DNA from: Ruminococcus sp.
Lineage (GTDB): Bacteria; Bacillota_I; Bacilli_A; RF39; UBA660
Length of the DNA stretch: 47,963 nucleotides
Direction: 5' to 3'
Assembly (NCBI GenBank): GCA_023663235.1
Contig: JAMPHW010000002.1
Coordinates: forward strand, 82,680-130,642
The notes beneath the pieces were generated by a model. It was not told the origin of the DNA, did not search any database, and was given only the letters and a program-made list of their open reading frames with translations. The stretch's first letter is position 1, and each line of letters starts with the position of its first letter. The position numbers and the translations under genes are program-made. This document shows, one piece after another, positions 8,682 through 16,354 of this stretch.

Positions 8682-8880
8682 GAAAAACCACAGCACTCCT
8701 AAGGAGCAATGCTGCGGTACCATCCTTTATATTTCTTAATTTACTTGTAACGTAAGTTAACGGAGATTATTAATCCCAACTCTTAAAAGTAGTAACTTAT
8801 AACGTTATTTATTAACTTACACCAACCGTTAACTCTCTTTAAAATAAACATTTATAGTCATGTCTTTTAATCAAATGTTT
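8682..8880 (-). ncRNA. T-box leader, threonine specifier (ACU)
   Basis: In minus-strand order there is an AGAGAG box with GGTTGGTGTAAG, then the specifier ACU (8793-8791, followed by a second ACU) before TTTTAAGAG. A stem III GGGATTAATAATCTCC follows, then the T-box GGATGGTACCGCAGC (about 8725-8711). The terminator CCGCAGCA/TGCTGTGG with a U run ends near 8682. Uncharged tRNA-Thr would pair with the specifier and the T-box bulge to form the antiterminator. The ACU codon agrees with thrS downstream. Confidence 0.93.
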
Positions 8881-8885
8881 TTTCT

Positions 8886-8915
8886 AGTATAACATGTTTT
8901 AAAAGATTAAATCAA
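8886..8915 (-). promoter_or_regulatory. Sigma-A promoter of the Thr T-box operon
   Basis: -35 TTGATT (8915-8910), 18-bp spacer, -10 TATACT (8891-8886) on the minus strand, just before the T-box leader. It overlaps the last codons of the upstream gene. Confidence 0.7.
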
Positions 8916-9431
8916 GACATTTTCGCCATTTTCACAGTGTTTATAGAAATCTTTTAAACCAATATGGAATTTAGGTTTTTTATATTTATAAACACATAAA
9001 TAGTCATTATCCATAAATTTAATGTTATTATATTTTCTAAAACAATCTCTAACATTAGTTAATAGGTCATATAAACTCATAAATTCATGAATACCTCTAT
9101 TTTTATCCCAAGCATATTCAAACCAATAAAACTTTTCATTTTCTTCATATACTATGAAAGTATGAGTATATACTTTTTTAGATTCATAATAAATCATAAA
9201 ATAAGCATTAAATTTCTTGTTTAAATTTTTAAAATATGCTCTTTCTAATTCTACTAAATCAAAACAAGTTCCAACTTGATTTTCTAAAACTTCTTCGGGG
9301 CTTGATAAGACATACTTCTTTTTAAAGCCTTTCTCAGTATCTCGATAAATGTTTTGTTCTAAGTCCATCCAACCGTTTTCAATTGTTTCTAACTTAGTAA
9401 AAATTTCCTTAACATCATTAATTTGTTCCAT
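8907..9431 (-). CDS. Transglutaminase-like cysteine protease-fold protein
   Basis: The start is placed at 9431 because AGGTGGAG (9443-9436) immediately precedes that ATG; the product is 174 residues. A G-T-C-F-D motif (Cys56) and a Y-T-H-T-F motif (His90), followed by E-K-F-Y-W-F-E-Y-A-W-D, give the Cys-His-Asp order of the transglutaminase-like superfamily. No signal peptide is visible, so it is probably cytoplasmic. Substrate and reaction (amide hydrolysis or transfer) are unknown. Its 3' end contains the promoter for the thrS operon. Confidence 0.7.
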   Translation of the reverse strand: MEQINDVKEIFTKLETIENGWMDLEQNIYRDTEKGFKKKYVLSSPEEVLENQVGTCFDLVELERAYFKNLNKKFNAYFMIYYESKKVYTHTFIVYEENEKFYWFEYAWDKNRGIHEFMSLYDLLTNVRDCFRKYNNIKFMDNDYLCVYKYKKPKFHIGLKDFYKHCENGENVLI

Positions 9432-9487
9432 TATGCTCCACCTATGGCTTATTATATCAAATAACTTTAGCATTTGGCAAGAAAAAG

Positions 9488-10231
9488 TTATATGTGTAAT
9501 TCTCTTTCTTGAATATTTTTATGAAATTTCTCTTTAGCAAGGCTTATTAATTCAGGTAAATTGCTTACTTCAACGTCTAAATCTCTAGCTAAAATAAGGG
9601 TTATAGGATAAATTAGTTCTTCTGGTATATCATTTAAAGTTATTTCTTCATCTATTAAGAGATTTATAAAATTGATGGCATTTATTATTAATTCAGGATT
9701 TATACTATTTAAAAGCATATGAGCAGTATCTTTTGTGATTTCCTCTTCATCTTTTTTATTAATGCGACTAAATATAACTTCACTATAGTTAGTATATCTT
9801 TCCATTAATTCTTTTATTTTATAAGAAAAAGTCATTGATTTGGATGTGATATCCCTAGTATATATTAGATTTTTAGGATTAACAAGAAGAATAAAAGAAC
9901 TAATGCATAAAAATACGGCTGGTGGGTAAATAAGACTTAGAAGCATAGATAATAAGCCTATAACCATAGCGGTATTTACTTTTATAACATTATTTCTTAT
10001 ATATTCATTGATTTTTTTCTTTAAAATATCTAATCTAGAACTAGCTATAGCTCCTGACATATTAAGAATTTGTTCTAATTCTAACAATTTATTACTACTT
10101 AAATTAGCATTAGTAAAAAGTAGCCCTTGAACTTTATTATAATGTTCTTCGGCATTAGCTAAGACATTTTCTAAAGTAATCTTGGCTTGTTCTATTTCAG
10201 CTTGACGTTTTTTATTACTTTTAATTTTCAT
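9488..10231 (-). CDS. Membrane protein of unknown function with coiled N-terminus
   Basis: 247 residues. A charged helical N-terminus (about 1-95) is followed by two closely spaced hydrophobic segments (about 105-140, with a Y-P-P turn) and a helical cytoplasmic C-terminus. I do not recognise a family. It is followed by the transglutaminase-like gene about 55 bp away in the same direction, so the two may be cotranscribed. No catalytic motifs are visible. Confidence 0.6.
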   Translation of the reverse strand: MKIKSNKKRQAEIEQAKITLENVLANAEEHYNKVQGLLFTNANLSSNKLLELEQILNMSGAIASSRLDILKKKINEYIRNNVIKVNTAMVIGLLSMLLSLIYPPAVFLCISSFILLVNPKNLIYTRDITSKSMTFSYKIKELMERYTNYSEVIFSRINKKDEEEITKDTAHMLLNSINPELIINAINFINLLIDEEITLNDIPEELIYPITLILARDLDVEVSNLPELISLAKEKFHKNIQERELHI

Positions 10232-10308
10232 ATAATCTCCCCTTTAAAAAACTTCTATATTATAATCTAGAAAGTTCTTAAAGTAAAGAAAAATTTTTAT
10301 TGCATTAA

Positions 10309-10548
10309 TTAAAACATTTTATCAACATCGCTTGGAACTTCATCAGATATTACTTTATTAATTATTTTATTTTTTAATTCAGGATTAACTTTTTTACCAG
10401 TCATTTTACTTAAAGTATCAATAACTTCACTTAAAGTACCTTCATCTTTCATATTCCCCTTTTGTAATTTTTCCGCAAGACTTATAATTGTTTTTTTATC
10501 AACTTTGGTTTTCTTTTCAACTTTTTTAAAGAAATTATCATTTAACAT
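10309..10548 (-). CDS. spoVIF: Stage VI sporulation protein F homologue
   Basis: 79 residues matching the SpoVIF (YjcC, PF14069) pattern: N-x-F-F-K-K-V-E-K-K-T at the N-terminus, a middle L-K/M-K-D-E block, and a K-K-V-N-P-E-L-K-N-K-I segment near the end. In Bacillus this protein is needed for coat assembly and spore resistance and is made in the mother cell under sigma-K. The ribosome site is a perfect AGGAGG, and a sigma-K-like promoter lies in the 44-bp gap upstream. Confidence 0.8.
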   Translation of the reverse strand: MLNDNFFKKVEKKTKVDKKTIISLAEKLQKGNMKDEGTLSEVIDTLSKMTGKKVNPELKNKIINKVISDEVPSDVDKMF

Positions 10549-10565
10549 AAAAAAACCTCCTACAC

Positions 10566-10592
10566 TAATATATGTAAAAGATTATTTTTAGT
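10566..10592 (-). promoter_or_regulatory. Candidate sigma-K promoter for spoVIF
   Basis: Minus strand: AC (10592-10591), 16 bp, then CATATATTA (10574-10566). This is an exact fit to the AC-N16-CATAnnnTA pattern of sigma-K. It fills the short gap between the Xre gene and spoVIF. Confidence 0.5.
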
Positions 10593-10811
10593 TTATTTGT
10601 AATAATCATAAAATATATCGTCTGGTTTTTTACCAAAAACTTTAGCAATTTTTAAAGCCAAATCATAATATAATCTACGATTACCATTTTCTATTTGCCA
10701 ATAATAGGCCTTACAAATGCCTACTTCTTTAGCAACATTTTCATAAGACATATCTTTTTCTTTTCGTAAATTCTGTAATTTAAAATTTACATTTGTACTA
10801 CTTTTTGCCAT
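10593..10811 (-). CDS. Small Xre-family HTH regulator
   Basis: A 72-residue HTH_3 protein: L-x-x-L-R-K-E-K-D-M-S-Y-E-N-V-A-K-E-V-G, then the recognition helix and a V-F-G-K-K-P-D-D-I-F ending. The start at 10811 is chosen because GTGGAGGG directly precedes it; ten extra codons upstream lack a ribosome site. It is transcribed divergently from the plus-strand Xre gene at 10932, with 120 bp between them, a typical arrangement for regulators acting on a shared region. Confidence 0.8.
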   Translation of the reverse strand: MAKSSTNVNFKLQNLRKEKDMSYENVAKEVGICKAYYWQIENGNRRLYYDLALKIAKVFGKKPDDIFYDYYK

Positions 10812-10829
10812 TTTCCCTCCACTAGCTAT

Positions 10830-10858
10830 ATAATATACCAAAATCTTGTTTATGTCAA
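10830..10858 (-). promoter_or_regulatory. Consensus sigma-A promoter of the minus-strand Xre gene
   Basis: TTGACA (10858-10853), 17-bp spacer, TATTAT (10835-10830) on the minus strand. Confidence 0.8.
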
Positions 10859-10880
10859 ATTTTGTATAGTTATAACTGGG

Positions 10881-10909
10881 TAGACATTAGATTAAATTAT
10901 CAATAATAT
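10881..10909 (+). promoter_or_regulatory. Probable promoter of the plus-strand Xre gene
   Basis: TAGACA (10881-10886), 17-bp spacer, TAATAT (10904-10909), about 20 bp before the ribosome site of the gene at 10932. Confidence 0.5.
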
Positions 10910-10931
10910 TAAGTGTGAGGGAGCAGTTTAG

Positions 10932-11195
10932 ATGAAGCTAAAAGAGATAGTTGGAATCAATCTTAAATATTATCGTTATAAAAGTGGTATGAGTCAAGAG
11001 AAATTTTACTCTTCATTAAATTTAAATTATAAATATTTAGCAAGTGTAGAACGTGGTGAAGTTAATATAACTTTTGATTATGTTGAAGATTTGGCTAGAA
11101 AGTTAGGTCTTAACATTAATGATTTAATTAATTATGATGAAAATAAAATTATAAATAAAAAGAGAATTGATGAAAAAGTCAAAGTTAAGATGTAA
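10932..11195 (+). CDS. Small Xre-family HTH regulator
   Basis: An 87-residue HTH_3 protein: Y-K-S-G-M-S-Q-E-K-F and Y-K-Y-L-A-S-V-E-R-G-E-V-N form the HTH, with D-L-A-R-K-L-G-L-N-I-N-D-L-I after it and a lysine-rich tail. It is one of the few plus-strand genes and is divergent from the Xre gene at 10593-10811. AGGGAG is its ribosome site. Targets unknown; autoregulation of the intergenic region is likely by analogy. Confidence 0.8.
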   Translation: MKLKEIVGINLKYYRYKSGMSQEKFYSSLNLNYKYLASVERGEVNITFDYVEDLARKLGLNINDLINYDENKIINKKRIDEKVKVKM

Positions 11196-11227
11196 AAGCT
11201 TTTAAAAAGACTTGTTAGATTAAAAAA

Positions 11228-11253
11228 ATGAAAAATACAAAATTATTTTTCAT
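11228..11253. terminator. Bidirectional terminator between convergent Xre gene and der
   Basis: A 10-bp A/T-rich perfect hairpin, ATGAAAAATA (11228-11237) / TATTTTTCAT (11244-11253), flanked by A and T runs. It overlaps the der stop codon. Confidence 0.6.
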
Positions 11254-12550
11254 TTTTATTTTTAAATTGTAAAATTATAGGTGTTCCATCTAAATCAAAA
11301 TTTTCTCTTAATTTATTTTCTAAATAGCGTTCATAACTAAAATGAATTAAGCCTTTATTATTAACTTGAAAAGTAAATTTAGGTGGTTTTATTCCAGTTT
11401 CACTTACAAAATATATTTTTAATCTTTTGCCTTTATATGATGGTGGCGCTTTTAAGCTTACAGCTTCAGTAATTACATTATTTAGTAAACTAGTTTTAAT
11501 TACTTTAGCATTATTTTCGTAAGCTTTAATTATTTCAGGCATAAGCGTATGTATTCTTTTTTTAGTTTTAGCTGATAAAAATACTACTTTTAAGTAACTA
11601 GCAAAAGCAAATTCATTAGCTATTTTAGTTTGCCATTTTTTTATTTCTAAGTCTGGATTACTTATAGTATCCCATTTATTAACAGCGAGTACTATTCCCT
11701 TTCCTGCTTCCATGGCATATCCTAAAATATGTTTATCGTGTTCAATGATACCTTCTTTAGCATCAACAACTACTACACAAATATCAGCTTCATCAATAGC
11801 ACGCATACTTCTTAAATAACTATATTTTTCAACATTTTCATAAATGCGACCTTTTTTACGAAGTCCAGCAGTATCGATAATAATATAATCATTTTTATCA
11901 TAGGTAAACTTTGTGTCGATAGAGTCTCTAGTTGTGCCTGCAATATCACTTACAATAGAGCGTTCTTCATTTAAAATAGCATTTACAATACTACTTTTAC
12001 CAACATTAGGACGACCAATTAGACAGAATTTAGGAGTTTTATCTTCATCATTAAAATTAGAACTTAAATTCTTAGTAATATAATCTAAAACTTCGGTAAA
12101 GCCTAAATTATGTTCTCCACTTACGCTTAAAATATTAGGAAAACCTAATTCATAAAATTCATATACAGCATCGCTTCGTTTATCATTATCGACTTTATTT
12201 ACGAGAACTAAGACTTCCTTTTTACTTTTAATAAGTAAATCTCTAATATAATAATCACTAGCATCAATTCCAGTTTTAGCATCAACAACAAACAAAATTA
12301 AATCAGCTTCATCAATGGCTAGTTCTGCTTGCATTTTAATATTTTTATTAATATCATCATTACTTAAGGTAAGTCCCCCTGTATCAATAAGCGAGAAAAC
12401 TTTATCTTGATAAGTTACATGACCATAAAGTCGATCCCTAGTTATACCTGGTTCATCCATGATTATAGCTTTCTTTTCTTTAATTAATTTATTAAAGATG
12501 GTTGATTTACCAACATTAGGTTTACCAATTAGACAAACACATTTAGACAT
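11243..12550 (-). CDS. der: Ribosome biogenesis GTPase Der (EngA)
   Basis: A 435-residue tandem GTPase. The first G domain has GKPNVGKST (G1), DTGG (G3) and NKVD (G4); the second has GRPNVGKSS, DTAG and NKWD. A C-terminal KH-like domain (about 350-435) completes the family's usual length. Der is needed for maturation of the 50S ribosomal subunit. It appears to be a single-gene unit, transcribed toward the Xre gene on the other strand. Confidence 0.97.
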   Translation of the reverse strand: MSKCVCLIGKPNVGKSTIFNKLIKEKKAIIMDEPGITRDRLYGHVTYQDKVFSLIDTGGLTLSNDDINKNIKMQAELAIDEADLILFVVDAKTGIDASDYYIRDLLIKSKKEVLVLVNKVDNDKRSDAVYEFYELGFPNILSVSGEHNLGFTEVLDYITKNLSSNFNDEDKTPKFCLIGRPNVGKSSIVNAILNEERSIVSDIAGTTRDSIDTKFTYDKNDYIIIDTAGLRKKGRIYENVEKYSYLRSMRAIDEADICVVVVDAKEGIIEHDKHILGYAMEAGKGIVLAVNKWDTISNPDLEIKKWQTKIANEFAFASYLKVVFLSAKTKKRIHTLMPEIIKAYENNAKVIKTSLLNNVITEAVSLKAPPSYKGKRLKIYFVSETGIKPPKFTFQVNNKGLIHFSYERYLENKLRENFDLDGTPIILQFKNKNEK

Positions 12551-12596
12551 AGTAGTCGCCTCCCTTAAGTGAATATTCTATCACATATTAAAGATT

Positions 12597-12998
12597 TTAA
12601 CAAATATCACTTGCAATATAAGCAGCAATATTATTATTTTTTAAATAAATTATTATTTTTAAGTCATTAATATAACTATTATCAACAGGATTTAAGACGT
12701 AATCATCTTTATCAGGTGATAGATTGCCGTTTTTTACTAAATCATCAACAGTTATAGTTAAACTTTTATAGCCATTATAGTATTCATTACTATTATTTAA
12801 TTCTTTTTCAAGGTTTAAGCCAAAACTTCGAGCTTCATTTCTAATAATGTCTAGCTTAGTACAATATAAAGATTCTTTTCCTTTACGTGTTACAGAAACA
12901 GCACTAGAAGCAGCAAAAGTTGTAACGACAGCTAGAATGGCTACGACAGCAAGCATCTCTACTAATGTAAAGCCTTTTTTATTTATAACACACTTCAT
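12597..12998 (-). CDS. Type IV pilin-like protein (pseudopilin)
   Basis: 133 residues from the ATG at 12998, which has TAGGTG upstream. The N-terminus has the prepilin site K-K-G9-F10-T-L-V-E-M-L with Glu14 at the +5 position, followed by a hydrophobic helix (about 10-32) and a small globular domain ending in D-I-C. A prepilin peptidase would cleave after Gly9. ComGC- or pilin-like proteins form competence or adhesion pili in Bacillota, but no other pilus gene is nearby. The role is therefore open. Confidence 0.75.
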   Translation of the reverse strand: MKCVINKKGFTLVEMLAVVAILAVVTTFAASSAVSVTRKGKESLYCTKLDIIRNEARSFGLNLEKELNNSNEYYNGYKSLTITVDDLVKNGNLSPDKDDYVLNPVDNSYINDLKIIIYLKNNNIAAYIASDIC

Positions 12999-13015
12999 AT
13001 TATCACCTAGCATTA

Positions 13016-13069
13016 TTATATCATGAAAAGTAAAAACAATGTAAAAAGAAAAGAGAAAAGTGTAAACAT
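13016..13069 (-). CDS. Possible 17-residue hydrophobic leader peptide
   Basis: A tiny ORF (MFTLFSFLFTLFLLFMI) with a near-perfect AAGGAG ribosome site 6 nt before its ATG. It lies in the gap between the DUF975-type gene and the pilin-like gene. It could be a translated leader of the pilin mRNA or a membrane microprotein. The pyrimidine-rich sequence could also produce it by chance. Confidence 0.25.
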   Translation of the reverse strand: MFTLFSFLFTLFLLFMI

Positions 13070-13087
13070 CTTGTTCTCCTTGACATA

Positions 13088-14662
13088 TTAATTTTTATTT
13101 ATTTTTAGGTTATCTAATTTACTATTTTCGATTTCACTTGTAATGCCAGTACCTGTATTAGGGTTGATACTAGAATAATAAAAGTCAGCAGTCATTAATA
13201 ATGTTAAGATAATACAAATAATAATTTTTATTTTCTTACCTATTTTATCTAAATAATTAGTGATTAGAGGAGCGCCAATATAAGTTATGAAAACACCACC
13301 AACACCAAAAACAATCAGACCTTCTAAACAAATACGTCCATTTAAATTCAAGAAATAGCCATTATAACTCCACCAAGATAAATGATGAACTAACTCTAAA
13401 TAAACACTTGTTCCGTATTCTATAATACCACAAAGAACCATTGCTAATATAAAGAAAACAAAAGGACTTTTACGAAAATCTTTTAAAACAATTAGTAATA
13501 CGGTACTACCTGCGCCATAAATAGGTAACCATGGACCAACTAGAGTCCCTCTATTAACAAAGAAACCATATTGGAATAAATGTAAGAGTACTTCCCATAT
13601 CCACCCAATAATAGAGACAATAAAGAATAACAATAGAATATCTATGAATTTATATTTACGTTCATAGTTGAAATTTAACCATTTCTTTTTAAATATTTTA
13701 AAATTATAGTCAGTTATAGGATATTCATCTAAAACTATGTCCCCTTCTAAGTTAATTTCCTTTAAAGTTTTAGCATTAGATATTTTATTTTTCTTAGCAT
13801 TAGCTCTTAGAAACATATAAACTTCAGCATAGGTTGCATCAATATAAGGATTAGTAAAGATGATATTAGCAGCGTTAAATGTTAATAAGCCTAAAAAAGC
13901 ATATCCAATAAAAGATAAATCAAGCTTAAACATTTGCCATTTATAGCCATAAGTCATCTCTTTAGATAGTTTTAATACATTTTTAGTGGGCATATTAGGA
14001 TTTTCAGCTAGAATAAAGGGAACTAAACGATAAGAGTAATATTTAATAAAGCCTCCAATTATCGTAAAAGTCCATAATAAAACAGAAATGTTTTTGATTA
14101 GCATAGTATAGGCGATATGTTTAGTATTAGGAAGCTTATAAGGATAGATTAACTTACTAGGCTTAGTTTTAGTATACTTCCTATTTTCCAAATAGAATCT
14201 TGCTTTCCCAACTTCTAAAACTTTATTAACAAATATCCAATAAACTAAGCTTAAAATAGAACCTAAAACAATAATAATACTAGCCCATATACGATCTTTA
14301 AATAAAGCTTGATTTATAGCATTTAAAAGGCCAAATAAGAAAGAACCTGATTGAGAAACATTATTAGCAACTGTACCTATGGCACCTGCAGTCGCATGGC
14401 TTACAAAATTATTTTTATATTTATTATTACTTGATACACTATTTAAAAAATCATTAACAATATCAGAATTATTAGAACCTTTTAAACGAATATTATTTAT
14501 TTCTTTAATATTATTATGATAATCTAAATCTACTTCATTTCGAAAACTGATGATAGTTCCACCTATTAAAAGGGTATAAATAAAACAAATTATAATACAA
14601 TTTTTCCAATTGCGATAATAAGCACCTTTAGCCTTTTTCTTTAGTTCGTCTCTTTTAAACAT
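13088..14662 (-). CDS. Membrane protein, DUF975 fused to CmpB/DUF1113-like domain
   Basis: A 524-residue polytopic membrane protein with two recognisable parts. Residues about 1-285 follow the DUF975 pattern (short basic N-terminus with R-x-x-L-K-K-K-A-K, one TM segment, a long loop, then a PYKLPNTK region and F-I-L-A-E-N-P-N-M before more TM segments). Residues about 335-490 match the putative ABC-transporter CmpB family (G-W-I-W-E-V-L-L, R-G-T-L-V-G-P-W-L-P-I-Y-G-x-G). No ATPase partner is adjacent. Function unknown. Confidence 0.7.
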   Translation of the reverse strand: MFKRDELKKKAKGAYYRNWKNCIIICFIYTLLIGGTIISFRNEVDLDYHNNIKEINNIRLKGSNNSDIVNDFLNSVSSNNKYKNNFVSHATAGAIGTVANNVSQSGSFLFGLLNAINQALFKDRIWASIIIVLGSILSLVYWIFVNKVLEVGKARFYLENRKYTKTKPSKLIYPYKLPNTKHIAYTMLIKNISVLLWTFTIIGGFIKYYSYRLVPFILAENPNMPTKNVLKLSKEMTYGYKWQMFKLDLSFIGYAFLGLLTFNAANIIFTNPYIDATYAEVYMFLRANAKKNKISNAKTLKEINLEGDIVLDEYPITDYNFKIFKKKWLNFNYERKYKFIDILLLFFIVSIIGWIWEVLLHLFQYGFFVNRGTLVGPWLPIYGAGSTVLLIVLKDFRKSPFVFFILAMVLCGIIEYGTSVYLELVHHLSWWSYNGYFLNLNGRICLEGLIVFGVGGVFITYIGAPLITNYLDKIGKKIKIIICIILTLLMTADFYYSSINPNTGTGITSEIENSKLDNLKINKN

Positions 14663-14683
14663 AGTACAACCTCAACTATTAAC

Positions 14684-14712
14684 ATTTTATCATAAATTAT
14701 TGAATCTTTCAA
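14684..14712 (-). promoter_or_regulatory. Sigma-A promoter of the DUF975/CmpB gene
   Basis: TTGAAA (14712-14707), 17-bp spacer, TAAAAT (14689-14684) on the minus strand, about 20 bp before the start codon. Confidence 0.65.
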
Positions 14713-14727
14713 ATATAGATAATTTAG

Positions 14728-15654
14728 TTATCTTACAGTTATATCCCCACTGGTTGTCTTTAAAGTTAATTTATAATCACCATTTGTAGATTTGATATCT
14801 TTATCACCACTTGTTGTTTTGGCTTCAATGTAAGCATCATTTAATAAATTAATAGTAATATCACCGCTTGTACTAGTTATTTTAGAGTCATTTTCAATAT
14901 TAAAACTTCTTATTTTTATATCACCACTCGTTGTTTTAGCATTTAATAATTTATTTGCCTTAGAAATTTCAATTTCTCCACTTGTTGATGAAACTTCTAA
15001 ACTATCAGTATTATTAACCTCGATATCGCCACTTATAGTTGTAATAGTACCTTCTTTTATTTCATTAATAGTAATATCACCACTTGTAGAGCTAACGCTA
15101 CCTTTATTGATATTTTTTAGAGTTATGTCGCCGCTTGTACTTGTGATATCAGCTTTATTTAAACTATTAAGGGATATGTCTCCACTAGTTGTCGTAATAA
15201 CTCCTTTCTCATTAAGATTATTATCTATTTTTATATCACCAGAAACAGCTTTTAAATTAGTATTAATGTTAATATCTTTAGGCATCGAAATTACTATTTC
15301 ATTATGATGAAAGCAAAAGCCAATACAAATTGTTGATTTATGTTTAGTTTGATTTACAAATAGTTCATTATTATTAAGACTTATTTCGATACTATCTTTA
15401 TTTTTAATAGCGCCATAAACTTCAATTTTTATATCATTCGTAGAGCTTTCTTTAAAAGTTAAATCAAAATTTTTAATGTTAGCAGTTAATAGAGAAATAT
15501 CATTTAAATTAAATTCTTTTTGATATAATAATTCACTATTCTCTTTTACAAAATTAAAATTCGTACTAGTTCCTAAAAAAAGAAGAACTGTTAATCCTAT
15601 GGCAACACAACTTAAAATAATAATATTAGTTATAATTAATGATTTATTTTTCAT
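14728..15654 (-). CDS. DUF4097 beta-repeat membrane-anchored protein
   Basis: 308 residues. One N-terminal TM segment (about 7-28) is followed by a head domain and then a repetitive beta-helix built of roughly 17-residue units, each starting T-S-G-D-I and carrying short strands; about ten units run to the C-terminus (TSGDITVR). This is the DUF4097 pattern (LiaG-like proteins among others). The protein is probably exposed outside the membrane. Its start overlaps the Xre gene by 11 bp, so that regulator is its likely partner. Confidence 0.8.
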   Translation of the reverse strand: MKNKSLIITNIIILSCVAIGLTVLLFLGTSTNFNFVKENSELLYQKEFNLNDISLLTANIKNFDLTFKESSTNDIKIEVYGAIKNKDSIEISLNNNELFVNQTKHKSTICIGFCFHHNEIVISMPKDININTNLKAVSGDIKIDNNLNEKGVITTTSGDISLNSLNKADITSTSGDITLKNINKGSVSSTSGDITINEIKEGTITTISGDIEVNNTDSLEVSSTSGEIEISKANKLLNAKTTSGDIKIRSFNIENDSKITSTSGDITINLLNDAYIEAKTTSGDKDIKSTNGDYKLTLKTTSGDITVR

Positions 15655-16252
15655 AATCTTGCTCCTTTAATAATAGAACTAATTCAATTATTCTTTTTAT
15701 TACTAAACCAATTATAATAATTATCCAAGAATATAGCCAACTATCAAAAATAAAACTAAATATTAAATAAACAATAATTATCAACAAATTTATAATTTTA
15801 CTTATTAATCTTTTTTTAGTTTTATTAATAGATACATCAATGTCATTTGATCTTGTACAAAAATAATTAACTAAAATAATGCTAATAGAAGCAATACAAA
15901 TAATGGCAACACTAGCGATAATAGTATCATTGACACCAGCTTCTTCTAAAAGCATAGTTAGTATGGCCATAATCCAAAATATGAGAATGCATAAGCTAAA
16001 AGTTAGAGCGGTATTCTTTTTGTTAGTAGTTTCGATTTTTTCAACTAAATTATTTTGAGTTCCTTTTAATAGTTCATCAGTTGTTATTTCAAAAAAATCA
16101 CATAAAGGAACTATTTTATCAAAGTCGGGAGTAGATTCCCCTGTTTCCCACTTACTAATAGTTTGTCTTGAAACATTTAAAACGCCTGCTAAGTCTTCTT
16201 GGCTCATATTTTTTTTCTTTCTTAAATTATATATCTTTTCGTTAATAGACAT
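15644..16252 (-). CDS. Xre-family regulator with C-terminal membrane segments
   Basis: 202 residues. An N-terminal HTH_3 (L-R-K-K-K-N-M-S-Q-E-D-L-A then V-S-R-Q-T-I-S-K-W-E-T-G-E-S-T-P-D) is followed by a linker and about four hydrophobic segments from residue 85 to 190. HTH proteins anchored in the membrane and coupled to a DUF4097 gene often act as envelope-linked regulators; that function is inference. An operator-like dyad lies about 70 bp upstream. Confidence 0.82.
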   Translation of the reverse strand: MSINEKIYNLRKKKNMSQEDLAGVLNVSRQTISKWETGESTPDFDKIVPLCDFFEITTDELLKGTQNNLVEKIETTNKKNTALTFSLCILIFWIMAILTMLLEEAGVNDTIIASVAIICIASISIILVNYFCTRSNDIDVSINKTKKRLISKIINLLIIIVYLIFSFIFDSWLYSWIIIIIGLVIKRIIELVLLLKEQDYEK

Positions 16253-16320
16253 ATTTTCTTCACCTCGTAAACATTATATAAAAAGTTATAGTTGCACTCT
16301 ACCAATTTAGCTTGGAAATT

Positions 16321-16353
16321 TGTCAACTAAAGTTAACATTAATAATTTAATGT
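16321..16353 (-). promoter_or_regulatory. Operator-like dyads upstream of the Xre-DUF4097 operon
   Basis: An imperfect dyad TGTCAACTAAAGTTAACA (16321-16338) is followed by the perfect palindrome ACATTAA (16336-16342) / TTAATGT (16347-16353). Their placement upstream of an autoregulated-type Xre gene suggests a binding site for that protein. Confidence 0.4.
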
Positions 16354-16354
16354 C

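Noticed and set aside
15107-15307. Plus-strand ORF over the DUF4097 gene
   Set aside because: Antisense shadow created by the regular repeat units.
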